Source of the DNA: Pseudomonas fuscovaginae SE-1
GTDB lineage: Bacteria; Pseudomonadota; Gammaproteobacteria; Pseudomonadales; Pseudomonadaceae
Length of the DNA: 46,423 nt
Reading direction: 5' to 3'
NCBI RefSeq assembly: GCF_000364705.1
Contig: NZ_AQOH01000259.1
Coordinates: 1-46,423 of the forward strand
Under the pieces are notes generated by a model that was not told the origin of the DNA, made no database searches, and was given only the letters and a program-made list of their open reading frames with translations. The position numbers and the translations under genes are program-made. The first letter of the stretch is position 1; each line of letters opens with the position of its first letter. Shown here in pieces: positions 1 through 9,271 of this stretch.

Positions 1-2
1 TG

Positions 3-3000
3 GACCGGCCACGTCCGACCCAGCAGAGCCATGCGGGTGATCGGCTGTCGGTCGAGCTGGACGCGCAACTGGTCCAGGCCCTGAAAACCACGGCGCGCGA
101 GCAGGGCGTCACCCTGTTCATGCTGCTCCTGGCTTCGTTCCAGACCTTGCTGCAGCGCTACACCGGGCAGGACGATATTCGTGTGGGCGTCCCGGTCGCC
201 AACCGGACCCGGGTCGAGACGGAACGGCTGATCGGTTTCTTCGTCAACACCCAGGTGCTCAAGGCCCAGTTCAATGCGGCGCTGACCTTTACCGAGCTGC
301 TGCAGCAGGTCAAGAGAACCGCCTTGCAGGCCCAGGGGCATCAGGACCTGCCATTCGAACAACTGGTCGAGGCGCTGCAACCGGAACGCAGCCTGAGCCA
401 TAGCCCGCTGTTCCAGGTGATGTACAACCACCAGAGCCAGGTCAGTGGCGAAGGGCACCAGTTGTCAGGGCTGCAGGTGCAGGGACTGGTGCTGGACAGC
501 CATACCGCGCAGTTCGACCTGACTCTGGACACCAGCGAGCACGGTCAGGGCCTGGGGGCGACCCTGACCTATGCCACCGCGCTGTTCGACCGCAGCACCA
601 TCGAACGCATGGCGCGTCATTGGCGGGCATTGCTGGTGGCGATCAGCCGCGATGCGACCCGACGGATCGCCGACCTGCCGTTGCTGGACGACACCGAACG
701 GCAGCAGGTCGAGCGGCAGTGGAACCGTACCGCGGCGGAGTATCCGGACCAGGCGTGCGTGCATGGCCTGATCGAGGCCCAGGCTACACGCACGCCCGAA
801 GACACGGCGCTGATCTGGCGCGACGGGCGCATGAGCTACCGGCAGCTGGACCTGCGTTCCAACCAGTTGGCGCATACCTTGCGTCAGGCGGGCGTGGGAC
901 CCGATGTGCTGGTGGGGATTGCGGTCGGGCGTGGTCCGGACATGCTGCTGGGCCTGCTGGCGATTCTCAAGGCCGGCGGTGCCTATGTGCCGCTGGACCC
1001 GGACTTCCCCGGGGACCGGCTGGCCTACATGATGCAGGACAGTGGCCTGCAACTGTTGCTGACCCAGAGCCCGCTGCTGGAGCACCTGCCGCTTCCCGAG
1101 GGCGTGCGCCGCCTCTGCCTGGACCGTGAAGAACAATGGCGCGATGGCGTGGACGATGCGCCGCTGGCGAATCTGGCCCTGCCGGACAACCTGGCCTATG
1201 TGATCTACACCTCGGGTTCCACCGGCAAGCCCAAGGGCGTCGAGGTACGCCACCAGGGCCTGACCAACTTCCTCTTCAGCATGGCCAGGCAGCCGGGGAT
1301 CGATGCCCGCGACCGGGTGTTGTCGCTGACTTCGCTGTCATTCGATATCGCCGGCCTGGAGTTGTACCTGCCGTTGATGTGTGGTGCCTCGGTGGTATTG
1401 CTGGAAAACGGTGGCAACAAGGACCCGCAGGCGCTGGTCGAGCTGATCGAGCACAACGCGGTCACCCTGGTCCAGGCGACCCCGTCGACCTGGCGCATGC
1501 TGCTCGACCAGGCGCCGGCCGGCCTGCTCGCCGGACGCAAGGTCCTCTGCGGCGGCGAGGCGTTGAGCGCCGAGCTGGCGCAGCGGTTGATCGAGCAGGC
1601 CGGGCATGTCTGGAACGTCTACGGCCCGACCGAGACGACGATCTGGTCCGCCGCCCATTACCTGACCGCCAGCGACGATATCTGGCTGGGCCGGCCGATC
1701 GCCAACACCCGCCTGCATATCCTCGGGGATGACTTCGAGACCTTGCCGCTGGGCGCGCGCGGTGAACTGCTGATCGGTGGTCACGGCCTGGCGCGTGGCT
1801 ACCATCAACGCCCGGGATTGACCGCCGAACGCTTCGTGCCCGATCCGTTCGACGAGCAGGGCGGCGGGCGCCTGTACCGCACGGGAGACCTGACCCGTTA
1901 TCGCGAGCAGGGGGTGATCGAGTACGTCAGCCGTCTCGATCACCAGGTGAAGATCCGTGGCTTCCGTATCGAGCTGGGGGAAATCGAGGCACGCTTGCAG
2001 GAACATGCCGCGGTCCGCGAAAGCAGTGTCATCGATCTCGATGGGCCGACAGGCAAGCAACTGGCAGCCTACCTGGTGCTCAGCGACGTGGGCGCCGAGC
2101 AGCCCTGGGCGTCGTTGCACGCACTGCTCAAGGCGCACTTGAAGGCCGGCTTGCCGGACTACATGGTGCCCGCGTACCTGGTGCCGCTGGAGCGGATGCC
2201 ACTGACCCCGAACGGCAAGCTTGACCGCAAGGCGCTGCCGCTGCCGGAGGCCAGCGCGGTGCAGCGTACCCATGTCGCCCCGCGGACCGAACTGGAACAG
2301 CGCCTGGCCGACATCTGGGCCGAGCTGTTGAAGGTCGAGACGGTCGGCTTGAACGATAACTTCTTCGAGCTGGGCGGGCATTCGTTGCTGGTGATCTCCC
2401 TGGTCGGCCGGCTGCGTGAGGCCTTCGATGTGACGATCAAGCTGCATGACTTCCTGCTGATGGAGACATTGGCCGATCTGGCCGACTTCATGCGCGAAGG
2501 CGAGGCGAAAGTGAAGACGCCGGTCATCGGCATGAACGGCTGCCGTACCGATAGCGCACCGCTGTTCTGCCTGCCGCCGGGCGGTGGTGGTACCTACTCC
2601 TACTACCCGTTGGCGGGGCAACTGAAGGACAACCGGCGGGTCTACGGGCTGGTCAACAAGAGCTATGTGGTGCCGGGTTGGTTCGACCGTTCATGGGAAG
2701 AGATGGTCGGCTACTACGTCCAGCAGATCCGACTGACCCAGCCTGAGGGTCCCTACAACCTGCTGGGTTGGTCCCTGGGTGGCGCCCTGGCGATCGAAGT
2801 CGCGCATGTGCTGGAGCAGGGGGGGGAGCGGGTGAGCTTCCTCGGCCTGGTGGACACCAGCCTGCCGGCGGCACTGCAGGTCTTTGCGTCCGAGCAGGAG
2901 CCGGCACCGGATGCCGCGCCACAGGAGCAGAGCCTGTTCGCGAATCTGGTCGGCAGCCTCCTGGCCTTCGTCCCCGGTGTCGAGGAACAGGCCATTGTCG

Positions 3001-3404
3001 GGCTGATCGAGCAGGCGCGGGCGCAGTGGACCGACGAGCAAGTGATTGCCGACTGGGTCATCGACCAGGTCGCGTTGGCCGGTGGTGTCAGTGCCGACGG
3101 CTTGCGCGAGGTCTACCGCGATATCGCCGTGCAGGATGAAATCGAGACCGGCTACCGCCTGCTGCGCACCAATGCGATCCTGAGCGAGGCTTTCACGCTC
3201 AAGCCGTTGCAGGTCAAGCCGGACTGCTGGTGGGCGGGGGCGAGCAAGACCGCCGAGGAAATCGGCGCGGCGCAGGCCGTCCTGGCGCAGCAGTGCGCGC
3301 GCAATGGACTGGCCGCCTCGACGGCGCTGGAGGAGAACCACGACAGCATCATTCTCTCCCAGGCCTTGTTGACGGCGGTGCTGGAGCGTCTGAAGTCAGT
3401 CTGA
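3..3404 (+). CDS. Pyoverdine peptide synthetase, terminal module (partial, 5' end outside window)
   Basis: This is the C-terminal part of a cytoplasmic non-ribosomal peptide synthetase. The reading frame is open from base 3, so the N-terminus lies upstream. In order it shows the second half of a condensation domain, an adenylation domain (YTSGSTGKPKG near nt 1207, YGPTETTIW near 1621, YRTGDLTR near 1876, NGKLDRKAL near 2212), a carrier domain with the phosphopantetheine serine in ELGGHSLL (near 2368), and a thioesterase with GWSLGG (near 2764) and a late His in EENHDS. The pocket residues, aligned by eye to the GrsA positions, read D-I-L-Q-L-G-V-I-W-K, close to the published glycine code. The thioesterase makes this the last module, which releases the peptide. 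Its position next to fpvA and the pvd genes identifies the product as pyoverdine. A pvdD/pvdJ-type symbol is withheld because naming differs between strains. Confidence 0.93.
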   Translation, partial: DRPRPTQQSHAGDRLSVELDAQLVQALKTTAREQGVTLFMLLLASFQTLLQRYTGQDDIRVGVPVANRTRVETERLIGFFVNTQVLKAQFNAALTFTELLQQVKRTALQAQGHQDLPFEQLVEALQPERSLSHSPLFQVMYNHQSQVSGEGHQLSGLQVQGLVLDSHTAQFDLTLDTSEHGQGLGATLTYATALFDRSTIERMARHWRALLVAISRDATRRIADLPLLDDTERQQVERQWNRTAAEYPDQACVHGLIEAQATRTPEDTALIWRDGRMSYRQLDLRSNQLAHTLRQAGVGPDVLVGIAVGRGPDMLLGLLAILKAGGAYVPLDPDFPGDRLAYMMQDSGLQLLLTQSPLLEHLPLPEGVRRLCLDREEQWRDGVDDAPLANLALPDNLAYVIYTSGSTGKPKGVEVRHQGLTNFLFSMARQPGIDARDRVLSLTSLSFDIAGLELYLPLMCGASVVLLENGGNKDPQALVELIEHNAVTLVQATPSTWRMLLDQAPAGLLAGRKVLCGGEALSAELAQRLIEQAGHVWNVYGPTETTIWSAAHYLTASDDIWLGRPIANTRLHILGDDFETLPLGARGELLIGGHGLARGYHQRPGLTAERFVPDPFDEQGGGRLYRTGDLTRYREQGVIEYVSRLDHQVKIRGFRIELGEIEARLQEHAAVRESSVIDLDGPTGKQLAAYLVLSDVGAEQPWASLHALLKAHLKAGLPDYMVPAYLVPLERMPLTPNGKLDRKALPLPEASAVQRTHVAPRTELEQRLADIWAELLKVETVGLNDNFFELGGHSLLVISLVGRLREAFDVTIKLHDFLLMETLADLADFMREGEAKVKTPVIGMNGCRTDSAPLFCLPPGGGGTYSYYPLAGQLKDNRRVYGLVNKSYVVPGWFDRSWEEMVGYYVQQIRLTQPEGPYNLLGWSLGGALAIEVAHVLEQGGERVSFLGLVDTSLPAALQVFASEQEPAPDAAPQEQSLFANLVGSLLAFVPGVEEQAIVGLIEQARAQWTDEQVIADWVIDQVALAGGVSADGLREVYRDIAVQDEIETGYRLLRTNAILSEAFTLKPLQVKPDCWWAGASKTAEEIGAAQAVLAQQCARNGLAASTALEENHDSIILSQALLTAVLERLKSV

Positions 3405-3418
3405 CTGAGCCGGCGGGA

Positions 3419-3456
3419 CATGAAAAAGCCAGGGCCCATGCCCTGGCTTTTTCATG
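3419..3456 (+). terminator. Intrinsic terminator of the synthetase gene
   Basis: A perfect 17-bp inverted repeat (3419-3435 with 3440-3456) surrounds a 4-base loop. The GC-rich core GCCAGGGC is flanked by A5 and T5 tracts. It begins 14 bases after the synthetase stop codon. The flanking A and T tracts would let it act in both directions. Confidence 0.88.
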
Positions 3457-3492
3457 TTGTGAATGGAAGTGTGGCTACGGTCTTCCTGCTGG

Positions 3493-3626
3493 TGACCTTT
3501 GACCTTTGACCTTTGACCTTTGACCTTTGACCTTTGACCTGTGACCTGTGACCTGTGACCTGTGACCTGTGACCTGTGACCCTGTGACTGGTGACTGGTG
3601 ACTGGTGACTGGTGACTGGTGACTGG
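3493..3626. repeat. Three-block heptanucleotide tandem repeat
   Basis: The heptad TGACCTT occurs six times (3493-3534), then TGACCTG six times (3535-3576), then one 8-base unit TGACCCTG (3577-3584), then TGACTGG six times (3585-3626). The array lies between the synthetase terminator and a REP pair, outside any credible gene. Confidence 0.95.
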
Positions 3627-3649
3627 TGATTTGGGGCGAATCAGCTTGT

Positions 3650-3782
3650 TGTGGCGAGCGGGCTTGCCCGCGCTGGGGCGCGCAGCGGCCCTGAAACCTG
3701 TATCCCCGATGTATCAGAAGAACCGGTTACTGGAGACTTGCGGCCGCTTCGCAGCCGAGCGCGGGCAAGCCCGCTCGCCACA
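3650..3782. repeat. REP pair (REPIN-like)
   Basis: Two inverted Pseudomonas REP-type palindromes face each other. The left one (3650-3692) has GGCGAGCGGGCTTGCCCGC. The right one (about 3741-3782) ends GGGCAAGCCCGCTCGCCACA. The spacer between them is about 50 bases. The same element type recurs at 13977-14090 and 22768-23411. Confidence 0.88.
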
Positions 3783-3797
3783 GAAACAGTCGCCCAT

Positions 3798-3829
3798 AAA
3801 AAACCAAGGGTCGCCCCTTGGTTCTTTTA
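3798..3829 (-). terminator. Intrinsic terminator of fpvA
   Basis: Read on the minus strand, a 9-bp stem AACCAAGGG/CCCTTGGTT with a 4-base loop is followed by a run of six T. It lies just downstream of the fpvA stop codon at 3847. Confidence 0.85.
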
Positions 3830-3846
3830 ACGCCAACCTTGTGCGG

Positions 3847-6321
3847 TCAGAAGTCGCCGCGCAGGGTGACCATGAAGTTGCGAGGTTCGCCGTAGTAGCT
3901 GCCGCGACGCAGTTCGCCGGTCGCCTCGTAGTACTTCTTGTCGAAGACGTTCTTCAGGTCGAACGACAGTTTCCAGTTGTCGTCCAGCTTGTACTGCGTG
4001 CGTGCATCCCAGATGGCCCGGCCCGGGTTGGGAATATCCTGGCCGTTGAAGTGCGATACGTAGCCACTCTGGGTCGATACACCGCCGCCCACGCTCAGGC
4101 GGTTCAGGTCGCCTTGCAGGTTGTACATGGTGGAAACGCGCAGCATGTGTTTAGGCGTTTCCGAGTCGATTGAAGATCCGTCGTCGTTGCGGGTGATGTT
4201 GTAGGTGTAGCCGGCGCTCATCTGCCAGCCGGTGGCAACTTCGCCGCTGGCTTCCAATTCTACGCCCTTGCTGGTGCTGGGGGGACCGTTTACATAGCAG
4301 GTGCCGGTGTTGGGGTTTAATGTCGCGCAGATGCTCGAATCAGCAGTAGTGTCTTCCTGGGACAGATCTTTCTGCTTGATGTAGAACACGGCGGCGGAGA
4401 CGTTCAGACGGCCATCATACAGCGCACCCTTGATGCCGGTTTCATAGTTCGAACCCAGGGTCGGTTTCAGGCTCTTGCCGTCTTCGGTTCGGTAATTGCT
4501 TTGGGGGCGGAAGATATCGGCATAGCTGGCGTACCACGACCATTCTTCGTTCAGGTCGTAGATAAGCCCGGCGAACGGTGTGAATTTATTGTCTTCACGG
4601 TAGTCGTTGGGTGTAGCTTTGGTCGGTGTGGCAGTGTAGTCATACCTCGTATTGTCGTTCTTGTACCAGCTCAGACGGCCACCTAGCACCAGACTCAGGG
4701 GCTCGGCCAGGCGCAGGCGCAGGGTGCTGTAGAGGCCATACTGACGCTGGGTGATATCGTCCAGGCTCTGCCAGGCCGGCTGTTCCGGCTTGGAGATAAG
4801 GTGGTGGTCGGGATCGAAGACGTCGATCGGCAGGTCGATCCCTACCAGCGACTGCTTGCTCAGAATGTGTTGCTGCGACCAGTTGGCACCGACCATCAAC
4901 TCATGGGTCAGGCCAAAGGCGTCGAAGTTGCCCGAGATATGGCCGTCGATACCCTTGCTGGTGACGTATTCACGGCGGAACTGGGTGTTGGATAGAAAGG
5001 TTCCGCTCTGAGTCGCAGGGTCCAAGGCACCCTGTGAATAGGCCACGCGCTGGTTGAACATGCTCTGCGACTGGGTCACCGACACCTTGCTGGTCCAGTT
5101 GTCGTTGAGATGATGTTCCAGGTCGGCGAAGACCTCATTGACCTCGATTTCGTGGCGGTTCCAGTCCTGGCCCAGCGAGGTGGAGCGCGAAACGTCGATC
5201 TCGCGACCGTTGTTGTAACGAGGCAGGCCGAAAATCGTGTAGCCATGATAGAGCGTGCGCTGATGGCGCAGGCCGACCGCCAGGGTTGTGGAGTCGTTCA
5301 GGTCGGCTTCGACGATGCCGTACAGTAGCGGGGTTTCAGAGTTCAGCCCATCCTGGAAGTAGCCGCGATCCTCATAGGCGACCACGGCACGACCGCGCAA
5401 GGTGCCTTGCTCGTTCAGTCGGCCCCTGCCGTCCAGGTCCATGCGGTAGTTGTCCCAGGAACCAGCGCTGGTGCTGATCGAGAAGTGCGGGTCGGCAGTT
5501 GGGCGTTTGCGCACCAGGTTGACCGCGCCGCCTGGGTTGCCGGCACCGACCAACAGCCCGGAGGCTCCACGCAGGACCTCGACGCGGTCGAATACCGCCA
5601 TGTCAGGCCGGATCCAGCCGGTCATGTTGTAGGCCAGTCCGGGAATGCCATCGATCATGTAACTGTCGTCTTCCAGGGTAAAGCCCCGGGAGTTGAAGAC
5701 GTTACCGCCGAAGTTACGGTTGGAGCGGGTGATACCGGTAGTCTGCGCCATCACCTCATCAAGCTTGGTGAGGTTCTTGTCATCCATCTGCTGGCGGGTC
5801 ACGACCGTGACCGACTGTGGCGTTTCCCGCAGCGAATGCGCGGTCTTGCCGATGGTCACCGCGCCGGTGGTGTAGGAGCCGGTGCCATCCGTGCTGGTAC
5901 CCAGTGCCTGGGACTGGCCGCTGATGGTGGTGGCCGACAGGTTCAGGCCCGAGCTGATGGTGGCCGCAGTGCTGCTCAGGGTCAGGGTGTCGCCCTGAAA
6001 GCTGTAGTTCACACCGGTGTTCTTCAGCAGTTCACCGGCCGCCTGGCCGGGCGTGAGCTTGCCCTTGACCGGTGCTCCCTGCAGGCCCTTCACCCGCTCC
6101 GGGTTGTACAGCACCTGGATATTGCCCTGGCGCCCCAGCTCCTGCAGGGCTGCCGCCAACGGCTGGGCGGCGATGTTGAACTCGAACTCCTGGGCCTGTA
6201 CCTGCGCAGCCATCGGCAGTGCCAGCACCATCCCCATGGCGCCGAGCGTGACCGGCGAGCGCAGCATCTTGCGAACCAGCAAGGCTGTGCTCAAGGGTGT
6301 CAGTCGGTGTGTTGTCGGCAT
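3847..6321 (-). CDS. fpvA: Ferripyoverdine TonB-dependent receptor FpvA
   Basis: This 824-residue outer-membrane receptor takes up ferric pyoverdine with TonB energy and signals uptake to the anti-sigma factor. It has a signal peptide ending near AQVQA-QEF (about residue 43). An STN signalling domain follows (about 45-120), then a plug with RVEVLRGASGLLVGAGNPGG, then a beta-barrel ending in the aromatic terminus of the sequence (VTLRGDF). The long N-terminal STN domain marks it as a transducer rather than a simple receptor. It lies downstream of pvdE on the same strand and has its own PvdS box about 185 bases upstream of the start. Receptor type matches the strain's own pyoverdine peptide, so its specificity cannot be read here. 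Its position beside the synthetase supports the assignment. Confidence 0.95.
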   Translation of the reverse strand: MPTTHRLTPLSTALLVRKMLRSPVTLGAMGMVLALPMAAQVQAQEFEFNIAAQPLAAALQELGRQGNIQVLYNPERVKGLQGAPVKGKLTPGQAAGELLKNTGVNYSFQGDTLTLSSTAATISSGLNLSATTISGQSQALGTSTDGTGSYTTGAVTIGKTAHSLRETPQSVTVVTRQQMDDKNLTKLDEVMAQTTGITRSNRNFGGNVFNSRGFTLEDDSYMIDGIPGLAYNMTGWIRPDMAVFDRVEVLRGASGLLVGAGNPGGAVNLVRKRPTADPHFSISTSAGSWDNYRMDLDGRGRLNEQGTLRGRAVVAYEDRGYFQDGLNSETPLLYGIVEADLNDSTTLAVGLRHQRTLYHGYTIFGLPRYNNGREIDVSRSTSLGQDWNRHEIEVNEVFADLEHHLNDNWTSKVSVTQSQSMFNQRVAYSQGALDPATQSGTFLSNTQFRREYVTSKGIDGHISGNFDAFGLTHELMVGANWSQQHILSKQSLVGIDLPIDVFDPDHHLISKPEQPAWQSLDDITQRQYGLYSTLRLRLAEPLSLVLGGRLSWYKNDNTRYDYTATPTKATPNDYREDNKFTPFAGLIYDLNEEWSWYASYADIFRPQSNYRTEDGKSLKPTLGSNYETGIKGALYDGRLNVSAAVFYIKQKDLSQEDTTADSSICATLNPNTGTCYVNGPPSTSKGVELEASGEVATGWQMSAGYTYNITRNDDGSSIDSETPKHMLRVSTMYNLQGDLNRLSVGGGVSTQSGYVSHFNGQDIPNPGRAIWDARTQYKLDDNWKLSFDLKNVFDKKYYEATGELRRGSYYGEPRNFMVTLRGDF

Positions 6322-6505
6322 TCTTTCAGCTCTTTCTAAGTGTGGAAAAGCAACTAGGAATTGTTATTACTTGAGAAGAAGACGCACCAGCCCGACAAAA
6401 TCGGAAAACAAAGCAGAAAAATTTTGGTGAGGGGGCTTTCTTCCATGACCGTTGCGTGCGGGACGCAATGCGGCGGGACTGTCGTGGCGCTGGCTAATAG
6501 GAAGA

Positions 6506-6529
6506 ACGAACGGGCGGGAGAACAATTTA
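6506..6529 (-). promoter_or_regulatory. PvdS (iron-starvation) box of fpvA
   Basis: On the minus strand TAAAT (6529-6525) is followed by exactly 16 bases and CGT (6508-6506). This is the consensus of promoters used by the iron-starvation sigma factor PvdS. FpvI can also serve fpvA in P. aeruginosa, so which sigma factor uses this site is open. Confidence 0.85.
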
Positions 6530-6537
6530 GGTGGGTT

Positions 6538-6562
6538 CACCCCGCGCCTTGCGCGCGGGGTG
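6538..6562 (-). terminator. GC-rich stem-loop after pvdE
   Basis: A perfect 10-bp stem CACCCCGCGC/GCGCGGGGTG with a 5-base loop lies between the pvdE stop codon and the fpvA promoter. No T-run follows on the minus strand, so it may be a weak or factor-assisted terminator, or an RNA-stabilising hairpin. Confidence 0.5.
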
Positions 6563-6569
6563 ACGGGGG

Positions 6570-8234
6570 TCAGGCGGGTACGGCCTCGCGTTGCACCCGT
6601 TCGACCTGGATCTGCCCGGCCTGCATGCGCACCAGTTGGTCGGCCACCGGAAAGTAGCGGTCATCGTGTGAGATGACGATGATGGTCTTGCCCTGGTCGC
6701 GCAGCTCGGGCAGCAGCTCGGTGTAGAACACCCGACGGAAGGCCGGGTCCTGGTCGGCGGCCCATTCGTCGAACACCAGCACCGGGCGTTGTTCCAGCCA
6801 GGCATTGAGCAGCGCCAGGCGCTTGCGCTGACCGGTGGACAGGTCCGTGGTGCTGAAGCTGCCGTCGCGGATGCTGACCTTGTGGGCGATGTCCAGGCGC
6901 TCCAGGTACTTGATCGATTCCGGCGGCAGTGGCGTGCCGCCCTGGGCCACTTCGTCGAAGAGGTAGTAGTCGGCGAAGATGGTGGTGAACAACTGGCGGT
7001 AGTCGTCCAGGGCCTGGGCGGTGACCGGCGCGCCATTGAGGCGGACTTCGCCCTGTTGTGGCGTGTACAGGCCCAGCAGCAGCTTGATCAGGGTGGTCTT
7101 GCCGCAACCGTTCTCGCCGACGATGAAGACGATCTCGCCCTGGCGGATGGTCAGGTCGACCGGGCCGAGGTGAAATGGCGGCACGCCTTCGACCGGTGGG
7201 TAGTCGTAGCGCAACTGGCGCAGCTCGATGCTCTGCAGCGGCGTCGGATCGATTCCCCGATCGTTGACCAGCAGATGCGGCTCTGGCGAGGAGAAGCGCC
7301 ACGACAGTTCGGCGATACGGCGCAAAGCGATCTCGGCGCGACTGATGCTCGGGATGGTCGTGACCAGTCGCTCCAGCGGGCCCTTCATGTACAGCATGAC
7401 CAGCACGAAACCGCCGAGCACGGTCTTGTCGGTACTCGGCCAGAGCGCCTGGAAGGTGATGGCGATACCGATGACCGCGAAGAACAGCATCGAGCCGAAC
7501 GTCTCGGCGCTGACGAAGATGTTCGCTGCACGGATGTTGGCCTGGCTGATGCGCTCGGTGGTGCCGTGGATCTGTTGGTCGTGCATGAACTGCCGGCGCT
7601 GGCGCTGGATGCGCAGCTCCTTGGAGCCGGCGGAAATCGCCTGGTAGTGCTTCTGCAGTTCGTCTTCGCCGTCCCGTGCCCGCAGGATGCTGCGCATGCC
7701 GATACGGTGGGCGAGCCACTGCGCGCCGCTGCCGATGATCACGGTCACCAGGGTCAGGGCGAGGATTTGCCAGGACAGCGCGGCCAGATAGGCCAGGCAG
7801 CCGACGGTGACGGTGAAGGCGATCACCATCGGCGCCACTGACAGGGCGAAGGTGCTGAGGGTGCTGACATCGTTGAGCAGCACCGGGATCAGCCGATGGG
7901 CACGATAACGTTCCAGTTGCTCGATGGGAGCCACCAGCACCTTGGCGGCCAGTTCCTGCCGCAACCGGGCGACCACGCGCTGGCCGACGTAGTTGGTCAG
8001 CAGGTTGGAAACCGTCGAACAGGCCAGGGTCAGTATGCACAGGCCGCCAAACAGCAGGGCGATACGGGTGTCCGGGCCACCGCTCGCATTCATGGCGTCG
8101 TTGATGGTCGCCAGCAGGGCGGTGACGCTGAGGCCGCTGACAACCCCCAGGGCGGCCGAAAGGACCACCAGCAGCCAGAAGGGCTTGAGGATCCTCAGGG
8201 TTTCCTGGGCGAGGCTTTGTGCTTGGAGAGGCAT
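6570..8234 (-). CDS. pvdE: Pyoverdine precursor exporter PvdE (ABC transporter, fused TMD-NBD)
   Basis: This 554-residue inner-membrane ABC exporter is thought to carry the acylated ferribactin precursor to the periplasm. The N-terminal half has about six hydrophobic segments. The C-terminal half is a nucleotide-binding domain with Walker A GENGCGKTT (about 371-380), signature LSTGQRKR (about 465) and Walker B VLVFDEWAADQDP (about 484). The W in the Walker B region and the STGQ signature are typical of the cyclic-peptide-transporter/SyrD-like group. It lies 82 bases after pvdO and probably belongs to the pvdMNOE transcript that starts at the PvdS box near 12060. Confidence 0.94.
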   Translation of the reverse strand: MPLQAQSLAQETLRILKPFWLLVVLSAALGVVSGLSVTALLATINDAMNASGGPDTRIALLFGGLCILTLACSTVSNLLTNYVGQRVVARLRQELAAKVLVAPIEQLERYRAHRLIPVLLNDVSTLSTFALSVAPMVIAFTVTVGCLAYLAALSWQILALTLVTVIIGSGAQWLAHRIGMRSILRARDGEDELQKHYQAISAGSKELRIQRQRRQFMHDQQIHGTTERISQANIRAANIFVSAETFGSMLFFAVIGIAITFQALWPSTDKTVLGGFVLVMLYMKGPLERLVTTIPSISRAEIALRRIAELSWRFSSPEPHLLVNDRGIDPTPLQSIELRQLRYDYPPVEGVPPFHLGPVDLTIRQGEIVFIVGENGCGKTTLIKLLLGLYTPQQGEVRLNGAPVTAQALDDYRQLFTTIFADYYLFDEVAQGGTPLPPESIKYLERLDIAHKVSIRDGSFSTTDLSTGQRKRLALLNAWLEQRPVLVFDEWAADQDPAFRRVFYTELLPELRDQGKTIIVISHDDRYFPVADQLVRMQAGQIQVERVQREAVPA

Positions 8235-8316
8235 GGGGGCTACTCGTGAAGGTCTTCGGAAACAGGCGCCGCGCGCGGCGCCTTGAACTCTTTAGACGAG
8301 TGTTTTGCAGTGGGAT

Positions 8317-9216
8317 TTAGAGTTCGCGGACGACGCGAAAACCCAGCCAGTCGCCACGGGTGTATTCGCTGCGTTCGTTGCGGTTGGCGGAGCGGGAGAA
8401 GACCGGCGCTTCGGTCCAGTCATTGCCACGGATCGAGCGGCGGTCCTCGCATTCCTGGCTGTCCAGGCGCGGGCTGCCGTCGGTCGGTGCGCCCGTGTAG
8501 GTGTCGACATAGCAGTCGGCGGTCCACTCCCAGACATTGCCGTGGCCGTCATAGACGCCGAAGGCATTGGGTGGGAAGCTGCCGGCCGGCGAGGTGTAGC
8601 TGAAACCGTCCGCCGGGCCATAGGTATTGGCGTGCTTGGCGATGCTGTACTCCTTGCCCTCGTCGAAGGGGAAGGGGAACGGGCCTTTGGTGCCACCGCG
8701 CACGGCGTATTCACGCTGGGCCTCGCTGACCAGGTGGTAGGCCTTGCCGGTTTTCTTCGACAGCCACTTCGCATAGGCCTCGGCCTCGCGCCAATCCATG
8801 CAGACCGCCGGCTGCCGGTCGCTCATGGGGTAGCGTGGCTCACCGGCCAGGCATTCGCGACCCGGGCGGGTATCGCCGTCCGGCATCGTGTAGCCGGTGC
8901 TGTGCAGGTAGGCTTTCCATTCGCCGGCCAGGACCTGAAAGCGGCTGATGGCGAAGGCCTTCTTGAAGGTGACCTCATGCATCGGTCCTTCATCCGGTTC
9001 ACGACCGATCTCGTCTTCCGGACTGCCCATGGTGAAGCTGCCAGCGGGCAATACCACCATTTCCGGGCAGTCCTTGCAGTCCTTGAACACCTTGCCCGGC
9101 AGCGGCGTGCTGGCGGCGAAGGTATTGCCGCACAGCCCGCTGGTGAAGAGGGCGGCGAGGGTCAGGGTCGACCGGAGGCCGACACGGGAGCGTGTGCAGG
9201 TGGATTGTGCTGTCAT
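8317..9216 (-). CDS. pvdO: PvdO, periplasmic formylglycine-generating-enzyme-fold maturation protein
   Basis: This 299-residue protein has an N-terminal signal sequence (MTAQSTCTRSRVGLRSTL, then a hydrophobic stretch ending near TFAAS). An FGE-sulfatase fold follows, with MVVLPAGSFTMGSPEDE near residue 55, GNVWEWTADC near residue 230 and GFRVVREL at the end. PvdO is known to be needed for the last oxidation, from dihydropyoverdine to the mature chromophore, in the periplasm. The start at 9216 was chosen because it gives a proper signal peptide. The frame stays open further upstream but would run into pvdN, whose stop is 55 bases away. Confidence 0.92.
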   Translation of the reverse strand: MTAQSTCTRSRVGLRSTLTLAALFTSGLCGNTFAASTPLPGKVFKDCKDCPEMVVLPAGSFTMGSPEDEIGREPDEGPMHEVTFKKAFAISRFQVLAGEWKAYLHSTGYTMPDGDTRPGRECLAGEPRYPMSDRQPAVCMDWREAEAYAKWLSKKTGKAYHLVSEAQREYAVRGGTKGPFPFPFDEGKEYSIAKHANTYGPADGFSYTSPAGSFPPNAFGVYDGHGNVWEWTADCYVDTYTGAPTDGSPRLDSQECEDRRSIRGNDWTEAPVFSRSANRNERSEYTRGDWLGFRVVREL

Positions 9217-9271
9217 GGGATATCTCGCAGGCAGAAGTCTGAAAACGTTGGGTCGTACCGCCGGGAGCGGT

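Noticed and set aside
5407..6339. 310-codon frame antisense to fpvA, and several similar ones over other pvd genes
   Set aside because: Typical shadow frames of GC-rich genes; no ribosome site or domain seen.
6320..6420. Fur box in the AT-rich stretch before fpvA
   Set aside because: No alignment with the 7-1-7 consensus better than chance; iron control is explained by the PvdS box.
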